A DNA stretch of 64,000 nucleotides. Origin: Cohnella hashimotonis (GTDB taxonomy: Bacteria > Bacillota > Bacilli > Paenibacillales > Paenibacillaceae). The position numbers and the translations under genes are program-made. Location of the stretch: the NCBI RefSeq assembly GCF_030014955.1, contig NZ_JAGRPV010000001.1, forward strand, positions 1,488,001 to 1,552,000, read 5' to 3'. The first letter of the stretch is position 1. Every line of letters begins with the position of its first letter. This document shows positions 1 to 7,612 of this stretch, one piece after another. The notes under the pieces were generated by a model. The model had not been told where the DNA came from. It saw only the letters and a list, made by a program, of their open reading frames with translations, and did not search any database.

Positions 1-1829
1 GGGAGCTTGATTCTTACCGTCGTGAAGGCGCCCGCCTTGCCGCTTATTTTGATGCCGAATGCCGGGCCGAAGTGCAGCCTGATGCGCGCATGCACGTTGC
101 GAATGCCGAGCCCGCTTCCTTTGCCTTCGTCCGCGGGCGATTCGTGCACGACGGACTTGGGCAAGCCGGCTGCTGCTTCGGACGACAATTGAGCGAACCA
201 GCCGTTCAGTCGCGATATTTCTTCTTCGGACATGCCCGAACCGTTATCGTAGATATAGATGAGCCAGTGATCGCCGGCCGGTTTGGCCGTAATGCGCAGC
301 TCGCCGCCGATCGTCTTGTTCGCGAGTCCGTGCTGGAACGCGTTCTCGACCAACGGCTGAAGCGTCAATCTCGGCACGGGCTTTTCCCACAGCGCGTCAT
401 CGATCTCGAAAACGGTCGAGAACCTTCCGGCAAAGCGGATATCGTGAAGATAAATGTATTTCCGGATGTGATCGATCTCTTCGCGCAGCGTGACGGCGCT
501 GCTGCCCTGATGCAGGCTGTACCGGAAAATGCCCGACAGATTCTGCACCATGGCGGAAGCGCGTTCATAATCGTGGCGGTCGATGACCGACTTGGTCGCA
601 TACAGCGTGTTGTATAAGAAGTGAGGATTGATCTGCGACTGCAGCGCATTGAGCTCCGCCTGGTTGCGAAGCAGGTTCGCTTCATACTTCTGAACGATCA
701 GCGATTCGATGTTCCCGACCATGGTGTTGAACGCCTGGCTGATGCGGGCCAGCTCGTCGTTGCCCTTGACCGGAACCCGCGTGGAGAAGTTCCCCATCTC
801 CAATTGCTTGAACGAGGGCATGAGCCGGCGAAGCGGCTTGACGATGAGGTACGAAACGACGATGGAGATGATCAGCACGATTCCCGAGACGACGATCAGC
901 ATGAGAGCCGTAATGCTCCGGAGAAAGCCGCTTTTCTTTTGCAGCTCGGACATCGGGAGCAGGGACACGACCTGGAATCCGTACTGGGACGGCGCGCTGG
1001 CGATGACAAGCATGCTCCGTCCCCCGATGTCGGTCTTGACCTGCCCGCGGCCAAGTCCCTTGGCGACGGACAGCAGTTTGGCGCTCTCCTGTTCCCCCCA
1101 TTGGACATTGCTGTAGATGAGCTTGCCTGTCCGGCTGATGATGGCGGTCTGCTCGCCCTCCTGCAAATTGATATTGGCGATGTCGCCGAAGAACTGCTCG
1201 GTGTTCTGATCGACAAGCAAGACGCCGGCCGGTCCTTCCGCGTTATAGTCGGTGATGGACTGCGCGACCGAGATGACGACGGGCTTGGGGGCGCTGACGG
1301 GATTAAAAAGAAAATCGTTCGTGTGCGGATCGAGAAAATGGGGCGCGCCGTTAAGCGCCATCGTCTCCTTGAACCAGGGCTCGTCCAGCACGGAGCCGGC
1401 GACGGAGTTGCGGCCCTGAACGTTAATGGCGTACTTGATCTCGCCGTGCGTGTCGATCAGGGTGATGCCGTTCAGTTTGTCGTTCATCTGAATAAGGGCG
1501 AGAAAATAGCGGTCGAGTCGCTCCTTGTAGTCGAAGTAGGCATCGCTCGTGTCGCCTGGCCCGGAGCCGAGCATATAGGTAATTTCTTTGCTGATCAAAA
1601 AGAGGGATGCCGATTGCTTCTGCAGGATCAGCACGTTTTCGTCGATGTTGCGCATGATCTGGTCGGAGATGGCCGCTTTATTGCGGATATAGTTGTTCTC
1701 TACGTTGCGCGCGGACAGGGTGTAGGAGACGGCGCCGTAAAGGAAGACGGGCACCGATATCGCGAGCAGGTAGATCACGAACAGCCGATACGCGATCGAG
1801 TTGTTTGCCGGGAAGCGCCATTTACGCAT
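1..1829 (-). CDS. YesM-type sensor histidine kinase (3' end cut by window edge)
   Basis: An open frame of about 609 codons runs from the ATG at 1829 to the window edge without a stop. Order of parts: a membrane helix near residues 13-35, a long extracytoplasmic (Cache-like) sensor region, a second helix near 300-325, a HAMP linker, then the His_kinase domain with the NPHFLYN motif (phospho-acceptor His403) and an HATPase with N-box ENAFQHG and glycine boxes DNGSGM and GKGSGLG. The last visible residues TTVRIKL are typical of the family's end, so only a short tail is missing. Such kinases usually pair with a YesN/AraC-type response regulator to control a neighbouring sugar importer; the partner would lie outside the window. 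It is divergent from the importer at 2025, which it probably controls (inference). Confidence 0.93.
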   Translation of the reverse strand, partial: MRKWRFPANNSIAYRLFVIYLLAISVPVFLYGAVSYTLSARNVENNYIRNKAAISDQIMRNIDENVLILQKQSASLFLISKEITYMLGSGPGDTSDAYFDYKERLDRYFLALIQMNDKLNGITLIDTHGEIKYAINVQGRNSVAGSVLDEPWFKETMALNGAPHFLDPHTNDFLFNPVSAPKPVVISVAQSITDYNAEGPAGVLLVDQNTEQFFGDIANINLQEGEQTAIISRTGKLIYSNVQWGEQESAKLLSVAKGLGRGQVKTDIGGRSMLVIASAPSQYGFQVVSLLPMSELQKKSGFLRSITALMLIVVSGIVLIISIVVSYLIVKPLRRLMPSFKQLEMGNFSTRVPVKGNDELARISQAFNTMVGNIESLIVQKYEANLLRNQAELNALQSQINPHFLYNTLYATKSVIDRHDYERASAMVQNLSGIFRYSLHQGSSAVTLREEIDHIRKYIYLHDIRFAGRFSTVFEIDDALWEKPVPRLTLQPLVENAFQHGLANKTIGGELRITAKPAGDHWLIYIYDNGSGMSEEEISRLNGWFAQLSSEAAAGLPKSVVHESPADEGKGSGLGIRNVHARIRLHFGPAFGIKISGKAGAFTTVRIKL

Positions 1830-1967
1830 CGAGCTCCACTCCAGGTTGTTAGTGTGCTTTAGGTTGCTCCTATCATAGCATGGCGCCAGAGCGCGTTCTA
1901 TGGGATGATCAAGAAATTGCACCCGATGTCAAGATGTTGATTCTATTCGACGCCGCGGCGCCCGGCT

Positions 1968-1997
1968 TACAATGAGCATGCGGGACAGTGCCGCATG
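1968..1997 (+). promoter_or_regulatory. Putative -10 box and inverted repeat of the importer operon
   Basis: TACAAT at 1968-1973 fits a sigma-A -10 box, but no good -35 lies 16-18 bases upstream, as is common for activator-dependent promoters. Directly after it CATGCGG (1977-1983) and CCGCATG (1991-1997) form a perfect 7-7-7 inverted repeat around the expected transcription start, either an operator or a 5' RNA hairpin. Assignment is by eye only. Confidence 0.4.
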
Positions 1998-2024
1998 GTC
2001 TGTTCATCATAGGAGGGGTTCTCA

Positions 2025-3452
2025 ATGAATAACGTATGGACACGAAAAAAAGTACAGACATTGATTCCGGCCAGTATCCTTGCGCTCGGCTTGCTGTCGG
2101 CATGCGGATCGAACTCGGACGCGGGCGGGAATGGCGCTGCTGCAAGCACGAATACGGGCAGCGGTACGGAAAATACCGCTGCATCAGGCACGGCAAGCAG
2201 CGGAGCGACGGCGAGCGATGCGCCGGCTGCGAGCAATGAGCCGACGCAGGATACGGAAGCGTTTACGATCAGCGTGGCGAGCTGGAACCTCGGAGACGAG
2301 CCGCTCGGAATCGTGAAGGCTTATCGCGAAGCGTTCGAGAAGGCTTACAAGGTCAAATATCCGAACGCCACGATCGAATACAAGAATACGCCGGGCGAAG
2401 CCTACTTCGATCTGCTCAAAGCGCAGATGGCTTCGGCGTCGGCGGCCGACGTCGTCCAGTTCCAGAGCGCGCAGCTCCCGCTGTTCGCGAAGGCGGGCTA
2501 TATCGCCGACCTGTCGGACATGCCGTTCGTCGCGAATATCGACGGCGCGCCCAAGACGCAGAGCTCCTACGGCGGCAAAGTGTACGCCGCGCCGTTCGAC
2601 CTGAACAGCAACGGCGTCTGGTATAACCGCAAGCTGTTCGAAGACAACGGCATCCAGGTGCCGAAGACGTGGGACGAGCTGGTGCAGACGGCGGAGACGC
2701 TGAAGAGCAAGGGCATCACGCCATTTGCCGGCGGCTTCAAGGACGCCTGGGTGGCGAGCATGACCGTCAGCGTATTCCTCCCTAACGAGTACGGCAGCGA
2801 TACGTTCGAGAAGGACGTATACAACGGCACCAAGAAGCTGAACGGCCCGGAAATCCAGGCGGCATTCGGCAAGCTCCAGCAGTTCGTGGACAAAGGTTAT
2901 TTCGGAAGCAACGCGCTCAGCAACGGCTGGGACCTGCAGCGCAAGGATTTCGAGGACGGCAAAGCGGCCATGATTATCCACGGCCCGTACATCGGCGGTC
3001 TCGTGAACAGCGAAATGAAGGACAGCGGCGGCATGGAAACCGGATTTTTCGCCCTGCCGAGCGACAAGGGCGAACCGCTGCTCAGCGTATCCGTCGGCGT
3101 ATTGACGGGCGTCAACGCGCATACGAAAAACCTGCAGCGGGCCAAAGACCTGGTGACGGCGATGCACGATACGGATGCCATCATCATCCGCGACAAGGAT
3201 GCGGGCGTATTCCCGGCCATCAAAGGAATCGACATCGATTACAAGGAAGTGGGCAACAAGGACTTCCTGAGCGTGCTCGGCTCCACCAAGAGCATGATCC
3301 AGGGGCAGTTCATGCCGGCGTCCGTCGGCGACATCTACGCCAAGCTGTTCACCAAGATGTTGGCCGGCAAAGCGTTCAGCCCATCCTGGCTGGACGAAGC
3401 GGACAGCGCCTTCGTTCGCGACAAGGGGCTCGTGGCTGCTCCCGAACAGTAA
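2025..3452 (+). CDS. Sugar ABC transporter substrate-binding lipoprotein (family 1)
   Basis: 475 aa. The ATG follows an AGGAGGGG Shine-Dalgarno. A signal peptide ends in the lipobox LLSAC (Cys about residue 27), followed by a Ser/Ala/Gly-rich linker of some 50 residues, so the protein is expected to be tethered to the outer face of the membrane. The mature part has the layout of family-1 extracellular solute-binding proteins (MalE/UgpB-like), including the PFDLNSNGVWYN hinge stretch and PKTWDEL. Two MalF/MalG-type permeases follow, and no ATPase is present, so a shared MsmX-type ATPase elsewhere is likely. The substrate is probably an oligosaccharide released by the secreted enzymes downstream, but the sequence does not define which. 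Confidence 0.93.
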   Translation: MNNVWTRKKVQTLIPASILALGLLSACGSNSDAGGNGAAASTNTGSGTENTAASGTASSGATASDAPAASNEPTQDTEAFTISVASWNLGDEPLGIVKAYREAFEKAYKVKYPNATIEYKNTPGEAYFDLLKAQMASASAADVVQFQSAQLPLFAKAGYIADLSDMPFVANIDGAPKTQSSYGGKVYAAPFDLNSNGVWYNRKLFEDNGIQVPKTWDELVQTAETLKSKGITPFAGGFKDAWVASMTVSVFLPNEYGSDTFEKDVYNGTKKLNGPEIQAAFGKLQQFVDKGYFGSNALSNGWDLQRKDFEDGKAAMIIHGPYIGGLVNSEMKDSGGMETGFFALPSDKGEPLLSVSVGVLTGVNAHTKNLQRAKDLVTAMHDTDAIIIRDKDAGVFPAIKGIDIDYKEVGNKDFLSVLGSTKSMIQGQFMPASVGDIYAKLFTKMLAGKAFSPSWLDEADSAFVRDKGLVAAPEQ

Positions 3453-3482
3453 GATTCTTTAACAGCAACTGGCCGGTGGGCC

Positions 3483-3530
3483 GAGAAGGGATGCCGCGGA
3501 TCGAGCTTCGCCGCCGTATCCCTTCTTCTT
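3483..3530 (+). terminator. Intercistronic hairpin between binding protein and permease
   Basis: GAGAAGGGATGCCGCGG (3483-3499) pairs with CCGCCGTATCCCTTCTT (3511-3527) with one mismatch and one or two G-U pairs, then a C/T-rich run. It lies between the lipoprotein and first permease genes. Such hairpins often act as partial terminators or 3' stabilisers that give the binding protein higher expression than the membrane subunits. The weak T-run argues against full termination. Confidence 0.6.
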
Positions 3531-3560
3531 TCCAACGAACAACCGAAAGCAGGGAAGCGT

Positions 3561-4439
3561 ATGAAATCGGGTTTTAGAAATGCATGGGTCGAACTCTCTT
3601 TTGCGGCGCCCGCATTGATTTTGTTCCTTATCATCGTCGTCTGGCCGTTCGTCAGTTCGTTCTATTACGCCTTGACGCAGTGGGACGGATTTTCCAAGCC
3701 GGTCTTTATCGGTTTCGACAACTTCGTCAACTTGTTCAAGGAACCCGGCTTTCGGATTGCGCTTCGCAATACGCTGCTTTTCGCGCTGGCCGGCCTTTTC
3801 CTGAGCAACGCGCTGAGCCTTGCGCTCGCGCTGGCGCTGAACAGGGCGGGACGCTCGCAGACGGTGCTGCGCACGATCTTTTATTTGCCGGGCGTCGTCA
3901 GCTTCGTCACGATGTCGATCGTCTGGACGATGATCTACCACAACGACGGCGCGCTGAACCAGCTGCTGCGGTCGATCGGACTCGGTTCGGCGGGACGGGA
4001 GTGGCTCGGCACGTACGATTCGGTCATGCCCGCACTGATCGTCATTATGGTGTGGGGCGGCGTCGGTTTTGGCGTCATCGTCTTTCTTGCCGGTCTCAGC
4101 TCGATTCCCGCCGAGCTTTACGAGGCGGCCAATCTGGACGGCGCAGGCCCGTTATCCGTTTTTCGCTACATCACCTTCCCGCTGCTCATGCCGTCGATCA
4201 CGGTCGTGACTTTCCTCGGGCTGACGACGACGCTGCGGATGTTCGATCTGCCTTTTATCATGACGAACGGCGGTCCGGGCGACGCTTCGAACACGATCTC
4301 CCTGATCATTTACAAGCATGCGTTCAGCTACAGCAATTACGGGTATGCGACGGCCGGGGGCATCATTCTCTTTCTGTTCGTCGGCATCGTATCACTGCTT
4401 CAGCTCAGGCTGACGAGAAGCAAGGAGGTGCAGATCTAA
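3561..4439 (+). CDS. Sugar ABC transporter permease, MalF/UgpA type
   Basis: 292 aa with about six predicted membrane helices. The cytoplasmic EAA loop that contacts the ATPase reads ELYEAANLDGAG...FPLLMPS near residues 185-215, the hallmark of CUT1-family permeases. It is the first permease of the importer, one base before the second permease gene, so the two are surely co-transcribed and probably translationally coupled. The ATG at 3561 is preceded by AGGGAAG. It is expected to form a heterodimer with the product of 4441-5340 and to work with the lipoprotein at 2025. Confidence 0.93.
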   Translation: MKSGFRNAWVELSFAAPALILFLIIVVWPFVSSFYYALTQWDGFSKPVFIGFDNFVNLFKEPGFRIALRNTLLFALAGLFLSNALSLALALALNRAGRSQTVLRTIFYLPGVVSFVTMSIVWTMIYHNDGALNQLLRSIGLGSAGREWLGTYDSVMPALIVIMVWGGVGFGVIVFLAGLSSIPAELYEAANLDGAGPLSVFRYITFPLLMPSITVVTFLGLTTTLRMFDLPFIMTNGGPGDASNTISLIIYKHAFSYSNYGYATAGGIILFLFVGIVSLLQLRLTRSKEVQI

Positions 4440-4440
4440 G

Positions 4441-5340
4441 ATGAGCGCACTTCAGACTTCGGCCCGGGCCAAACGGCAGGTCGATCGCGCCAATCGGGTG
4501 CCGGCGGGGGCAACCTCATCGCGGTCGTCGCTTCACGTCGTGTCCCAAGCCGCCACATGGCTCATGGGCGCGCTGTTCCTTGCTCCGTTTCTGCTGTTCT
4601 TCCTGAATACGTTCAAGGATAAAGCGCATATTTTCGACGCCTTTTACATGCCGGATCTCACGGACTTGAGCAACTACAGAACGATGCTGCGGAATACGGA
4701 TTTCTTCGCTTCTCTGTCGCTAACGGTCGTCATCTGCGCCGTTACCCTGTTTTTTATCGTCCTGCTGTCCTCGATGGCCGGCTACATCATCAGCCGTTCC
4801 GAGCGCAAATGGATCAAATGGATGTACGCGCTGTTCGCGGCAGGCCAGATCATTCCCGCCCAGTCGAGCATGCTGCCGCTCTATAAGCTCGGGGTGGCGA
4901 CGCATCTGATCAACACGCCCGTTTTTCTGATCATCATCTACGTGGCGGGGGGCACGGCATTTGCATCGCTGTTCTTCGCGGCCTTCACCAGAACGATCCC
5001 GCAGGCGCTGGAAGAATCGGCATTCATCGACGGCTGCGGACGGTACCAGACGTTTTTTCGCATCATCCTGCCGCTGCTGAAGCCGGCGACGGCCACGATC
5101 GTCACGACGACCGTGTACTGGTACTGGAACGATTTTCAAGGCCCGCTCATCTATCTGAATGCCGGCAAGGTCGCGCCGCTCATGATGTCCGTTTACAAAT
5201 TCATGGGCGCCAACGCCACGGTGGATTGGGGACCGGTGTACGCGCTTTGCTTCCTGTCCGCCATTCCGATGATCTTGTTCTTCCTGTTTACGCAAAAGTA
5301 TTTGCTGAAGGGCCTTGTCGTCGGCTCGGTGAAAGGCTAG
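4441..5340 (+). CDS. Sugar ABC transporter permease, MalG/UgpE type
   Basis: 299 aa, six predicted helices after a basic cytoplasmic N-terminus of about 35 residues. The EAA loop reads ALEESAFIDGCG...IILPLLKP, and the C-terminus GLVVGSVKG is the standard ending of MalG-type permeases. The start ATG lies one base after the stop of the partner permease and uses the AAGGAGG within that gene's 3' end as ribosome-binding site. Second membrane subunit of the importer of this operon. Confidence 0.93.
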   Translation: MSALQTSARAKRQVDRANRVPAGATSSRSSLHVVSQAATWLMGALFLAPFLLFFLNTFKDKAHIFDAFYMPDLTDLSNYRTMLRNTDFFASLSLTVVICAVTLFFIVLLSSMAGYIISRSERKWIKWMYALFAAGQIIPAQSSMLPLYKLGVATHLINTPVFLIIIYVAGGTAFASLFFAAFTRTIPQALEESAFIDGCGRYQTFFRIILPLLKPATATIVTTTVYWYWNDFQGPLIYLNAGKVAPLMMSVYKFMGANATVDWGPVYALCFLSAIPMILFFLFTQKYLLKGLVVGSVKG

Positions 5341-5376
5341 GTTGCGAGGGCAGGCGAACGGGGAGGGTTTTTGACG

Positions 5377-7551
5377 ATGCACGACAAGAACGAAGTGAAC
5401 GACGCGGACGATGCAAACGTCGCGAACGGCGGCGGAGAAAATGCGTTCCAAACGCCTCCGCTGCGCTATCGGCCGTATCAGATCGTCCATGAATGGGGGG
5501 ACGATCCGCGAACGAAGCTGGAGCGCCTGGCATCGCTCGGGATCGGCGGCATCGTGACGAACGTGCCCTGGGACGATCGTTATCTGCAGGCTGAGCGCGC
5601 ATTCCGAGAGCTTGCTGCGCATATGGAAGCGGCAAGGGAAATGGGACTCGGCATCTGGCTGTACGACGAAAAAGGCTATCCCAGCGGCTCGGCGGACGGC
5701 CTCACGCTGTCAGGCCATCCGGAGCTGCAGGCGCGGGGATTGTACCGGATTTCGGTGACAGGCAGCGGACTTGCGCCGGTGGTCGTGACGCTGCCGGAAG
5801 ACGGCATTCGCTTCTATTCCGCATCGCTGCACTCGCTAGAGGAAGCTGCGAATGGAACTGGGGCGCAATGCGCGGAAACGGCGGATGACGGATCGGCGGT
5901 GAGGACGAACGGCATCGAAGGCGAATGGGTGCTGCACGCTTACGTGGAGAAGTACTTGTACGAAGGCACCCATGCCCAGCGGAACGGCTGGTCGCCGCGG
6001 CGTTATCCCAATCTGTTGGACAGCCGGGCGGTTCGGCGGTTTATCGAGACGACGTACGAACCGTATGCGGCGCATATCGGCCAGGGACGAATCGGCGAAG
6101 CGGTGTCCGCCTTTTTTACCGACGAGCCAAGCCTGATGGCAGCTTATCAAAATACGGAAGAAACGTACGCGCGCGCCGTCGTGCCGTGGACGGAGGCGCT
6201 GCCCGGCCGTTTTGAGCGGGAGCATGGCTATGCGCTCGCGCCTTGCCTGCATGCGCTGTTCGAAGCCGACGGCGTAGCGGAGCGAACCGTTCGCGTGCAG
6301 TTTTACCGTACCGTCGCCGGCTTGCTTGCCGAGAGTTATTTTCGTCAGCTTGCGGATTGGTGCGGGTCGCGGGGCATTCGCTTTTCCGGCCATGCCCTGC
6401 TGGAAGAGAGCATGGTGTATCACGTCGCTTATTACGGCAGCCTCATGCGCGTGCTGCGGGAGATGCCGTTTCCCGGCGTCGACATGCTGACGACAAGGCC
6501 GCAGCGTTACCTCGACGATCCCTTCGGCTATCTGCTCGCGCCGAAGTTCGTCAGCTCCGCTGCGCGGGCCGCTGGGCGCCGGGACGTGATGGCCGAGATC
6601 TGCCCGGTTCACTTCGATCCGTCCGGCGCATTTACATACGACGGCGATGCGTCGCTAAGCGACATGACGGGAACCGCCAATCTGCTATATATGGGCGGTG
6701 TGACGCACATCAATTCCTATTACGGCGCCTTGGATATGGAGGAGGAGCGCTACCGGCGCTACTGCGCGCATGTCGGCAGGCTCGGCGTCATGCTGGAGGG
6801 CGCGGCGCATCTGCCCGATGTCGGCGTCTACTACGGCATCGAGACCTATCAGGCGGACTATAAACCGATTCGCCAGGCCGTACGCCACCAGCCGGGGCCG
6901 ATGTGGGAGCGCCACGAATCGCTGCTGGCGACGGCTCGCGAGCTGCTGTCGGCAGGGCTGGATTTTAACTTCCTCGACGATCAGGCCATTTCGGATGCCA
7001 AGCTTAAGGATGGGGCGCTTGAAGTCGGCGGCATTTCTTATCGCGTTTTGCTTATGCAGGGCGTAGAGGTCATTCCGCTCGCCGTGCTGGAGAAGCTTCA
7101 GCGCTTCGAAGCGTCGGGCGGGCGGGTCGTCTGGACCGGAAAGCTGCCGGCAAGCGGCATTTACGCCGGAGAGCATGCCGAAGTCGTCCGGCGGATGCGA
7201 CCGTGCGAGCTTGTCGAAAGGGGGGAAGCCGCAGTAAGGATACGGGCCGCCTGCTCCGAATCGATAGCTGAGCCTGTGCTTCGGATCGCGGGCGTCGAAG
7301 GCGGCGAACGTCTGCTCATGAGCCGTTACCGCAAGGACGGCGAGGAATTGCTGATGCTGTTCCATGCCGGCGACGGCATCGCGGAAGCGGTGCTGGAAGC
7401 GTGGCCGGAAGGCATACGAGGCGCCATCGTTTCCGACCCGGCGACGGGAAGCCAGTCCCGCGTGACTCTGCCTTTCCGGCTGCAGCTGCAGCCACACGGA
7501 TGCCTGTTCTTACAGACGATGAGCGAAGGGGTTCGCCAACCATGTGGCTGA
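5377..7551 (+). CDS. Putative glycoside hydrolase, GH106/alpha-L-rhamnosidase-like
   Basis: 724 aa, no signal peptide, so cytoplasmic. The ATG at 5377 is nine bases after GGGAGGG; an in-frame TTG at 5371 is too close to that site. The N-terminal half resembles the TIM-barrel of GH106-like enzymes: WLYDEKGYPSG near residues 90-103 and FFTDEPSL near 246-253, with D249/E250 as candidate catalytic acids. A flavodoxin/GATase-like region (VLLMQGVEVIPLAVLEKLQRF) follows near 560-590 and a small beta domain closes the protein. Placed directly behind an importer, it most likely cleaves an imported oligosaccharide, perhaps rhamnose-containing. Family assignment is from remembered motifs and is moderate. 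Confidence 0.7.
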   Translation: MHDKNEVNDADDANVANGGGENAFQTPPLRYRPYQIVHEWGDDPRTKLERLASLGIGGIVTNVPWDDRYLQAERAFRELAAHMEAAREMGLGIWLYDEKGYPSGSADGLTLSGHPELQARGLYRISVTGSGLAPVVVTLPEDGIRFYSASLHSLEEAANGTGAQCAETADDGSAVRTNGIEGEWVLHAYVEKYLYEGTHAQRNGWSPRRYPNLLDSRAVRRFIETTYEPYAAHIGQGRIGEAVSAFFTDEPSLMAAYQNTEETYARAVVPWTEALPGRFEREHGYALAPCLHALFEADGVAERTVRVQFYRTVAGLLAESYFRQLADWCGSRGIRFSGHALLEESMVYHVAYYGSLMRVLREMPFPGVDMLTTRPQRYLDDPFGYLLAPKFVSSAARAAGRRDVMAEICPVHFDPSGAFTYDGDASLSDMTGTANLLYMGGVTHINSYYGALDMEEERYRRYCAHVGRLGVMLEGAAHLPDVGVYYGIETYQADYKPIRQAVRHQPGPMWERHESLLATARELLSAGLDFNFLDDQAISDAKLKDGALEVGGISYRVLLMQGVEVIPLAVLEKLQRFEASGGRVVWTGKLPASGIYAGEHAEVVRRMRPCELVERGEAAVRIRAACSESIAEPVLRIAGVEGGERLLMSRYRKDGEELLMLFHAGDGIAEAVLEAWPEGIRGAIVSDPATGSQSRVTLPFRLQLQPHGCLFLQTMSEGVRQPCG

Positions 7552-7567
7552 TTCCCCCTTTTTTACA
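7526..7567 (+). terminator. Terminator-like hairpin overlapping the stop of the GH106-like gene
   Basis: AAGGGG...GCCA (7526-7538) and TGGC...CCCCCTT (7545-7560) pair around a six-base loop with an asymmetric internal loop, followed by TTTT. It would end the importer-hydrolase transcript or attenuate read-through into the beta-helix gene, which has its own cre box just downstream. Confidence 0.5.
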
Positions 7568-7575
7568 GGTTGATT

Positions 7576-7589
7576 TGAAAGCGAATTCA
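7576..7589 (+). promoter_or_regulatory. Catabolite-responsive element (cre) for CcpA
   Basis: TGAAAGCGAATTCA matches every position of the Bacillus cre consensus TGNAARCGNWWNCA and is flanked by T on both sides. It lies 23 bases before the ATG of the secreted beta-helix gene, immediately upstream of its Shine-Dalgarno. A CcpA-HPr-Ser-P complex bound here would block initiation or elongation when preferred sugars are present. Confidence 0.75.
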
Positions 7590-7612
7590 TTTGAAGAAGG
7601 AGACGATCATCC

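Noticed and set aside
621..1862. Plus-strand 413-aa frame opposite the sensor kinase
   Set aside because: High-GC antisense shadow; the minus strand has all kinase motifs.
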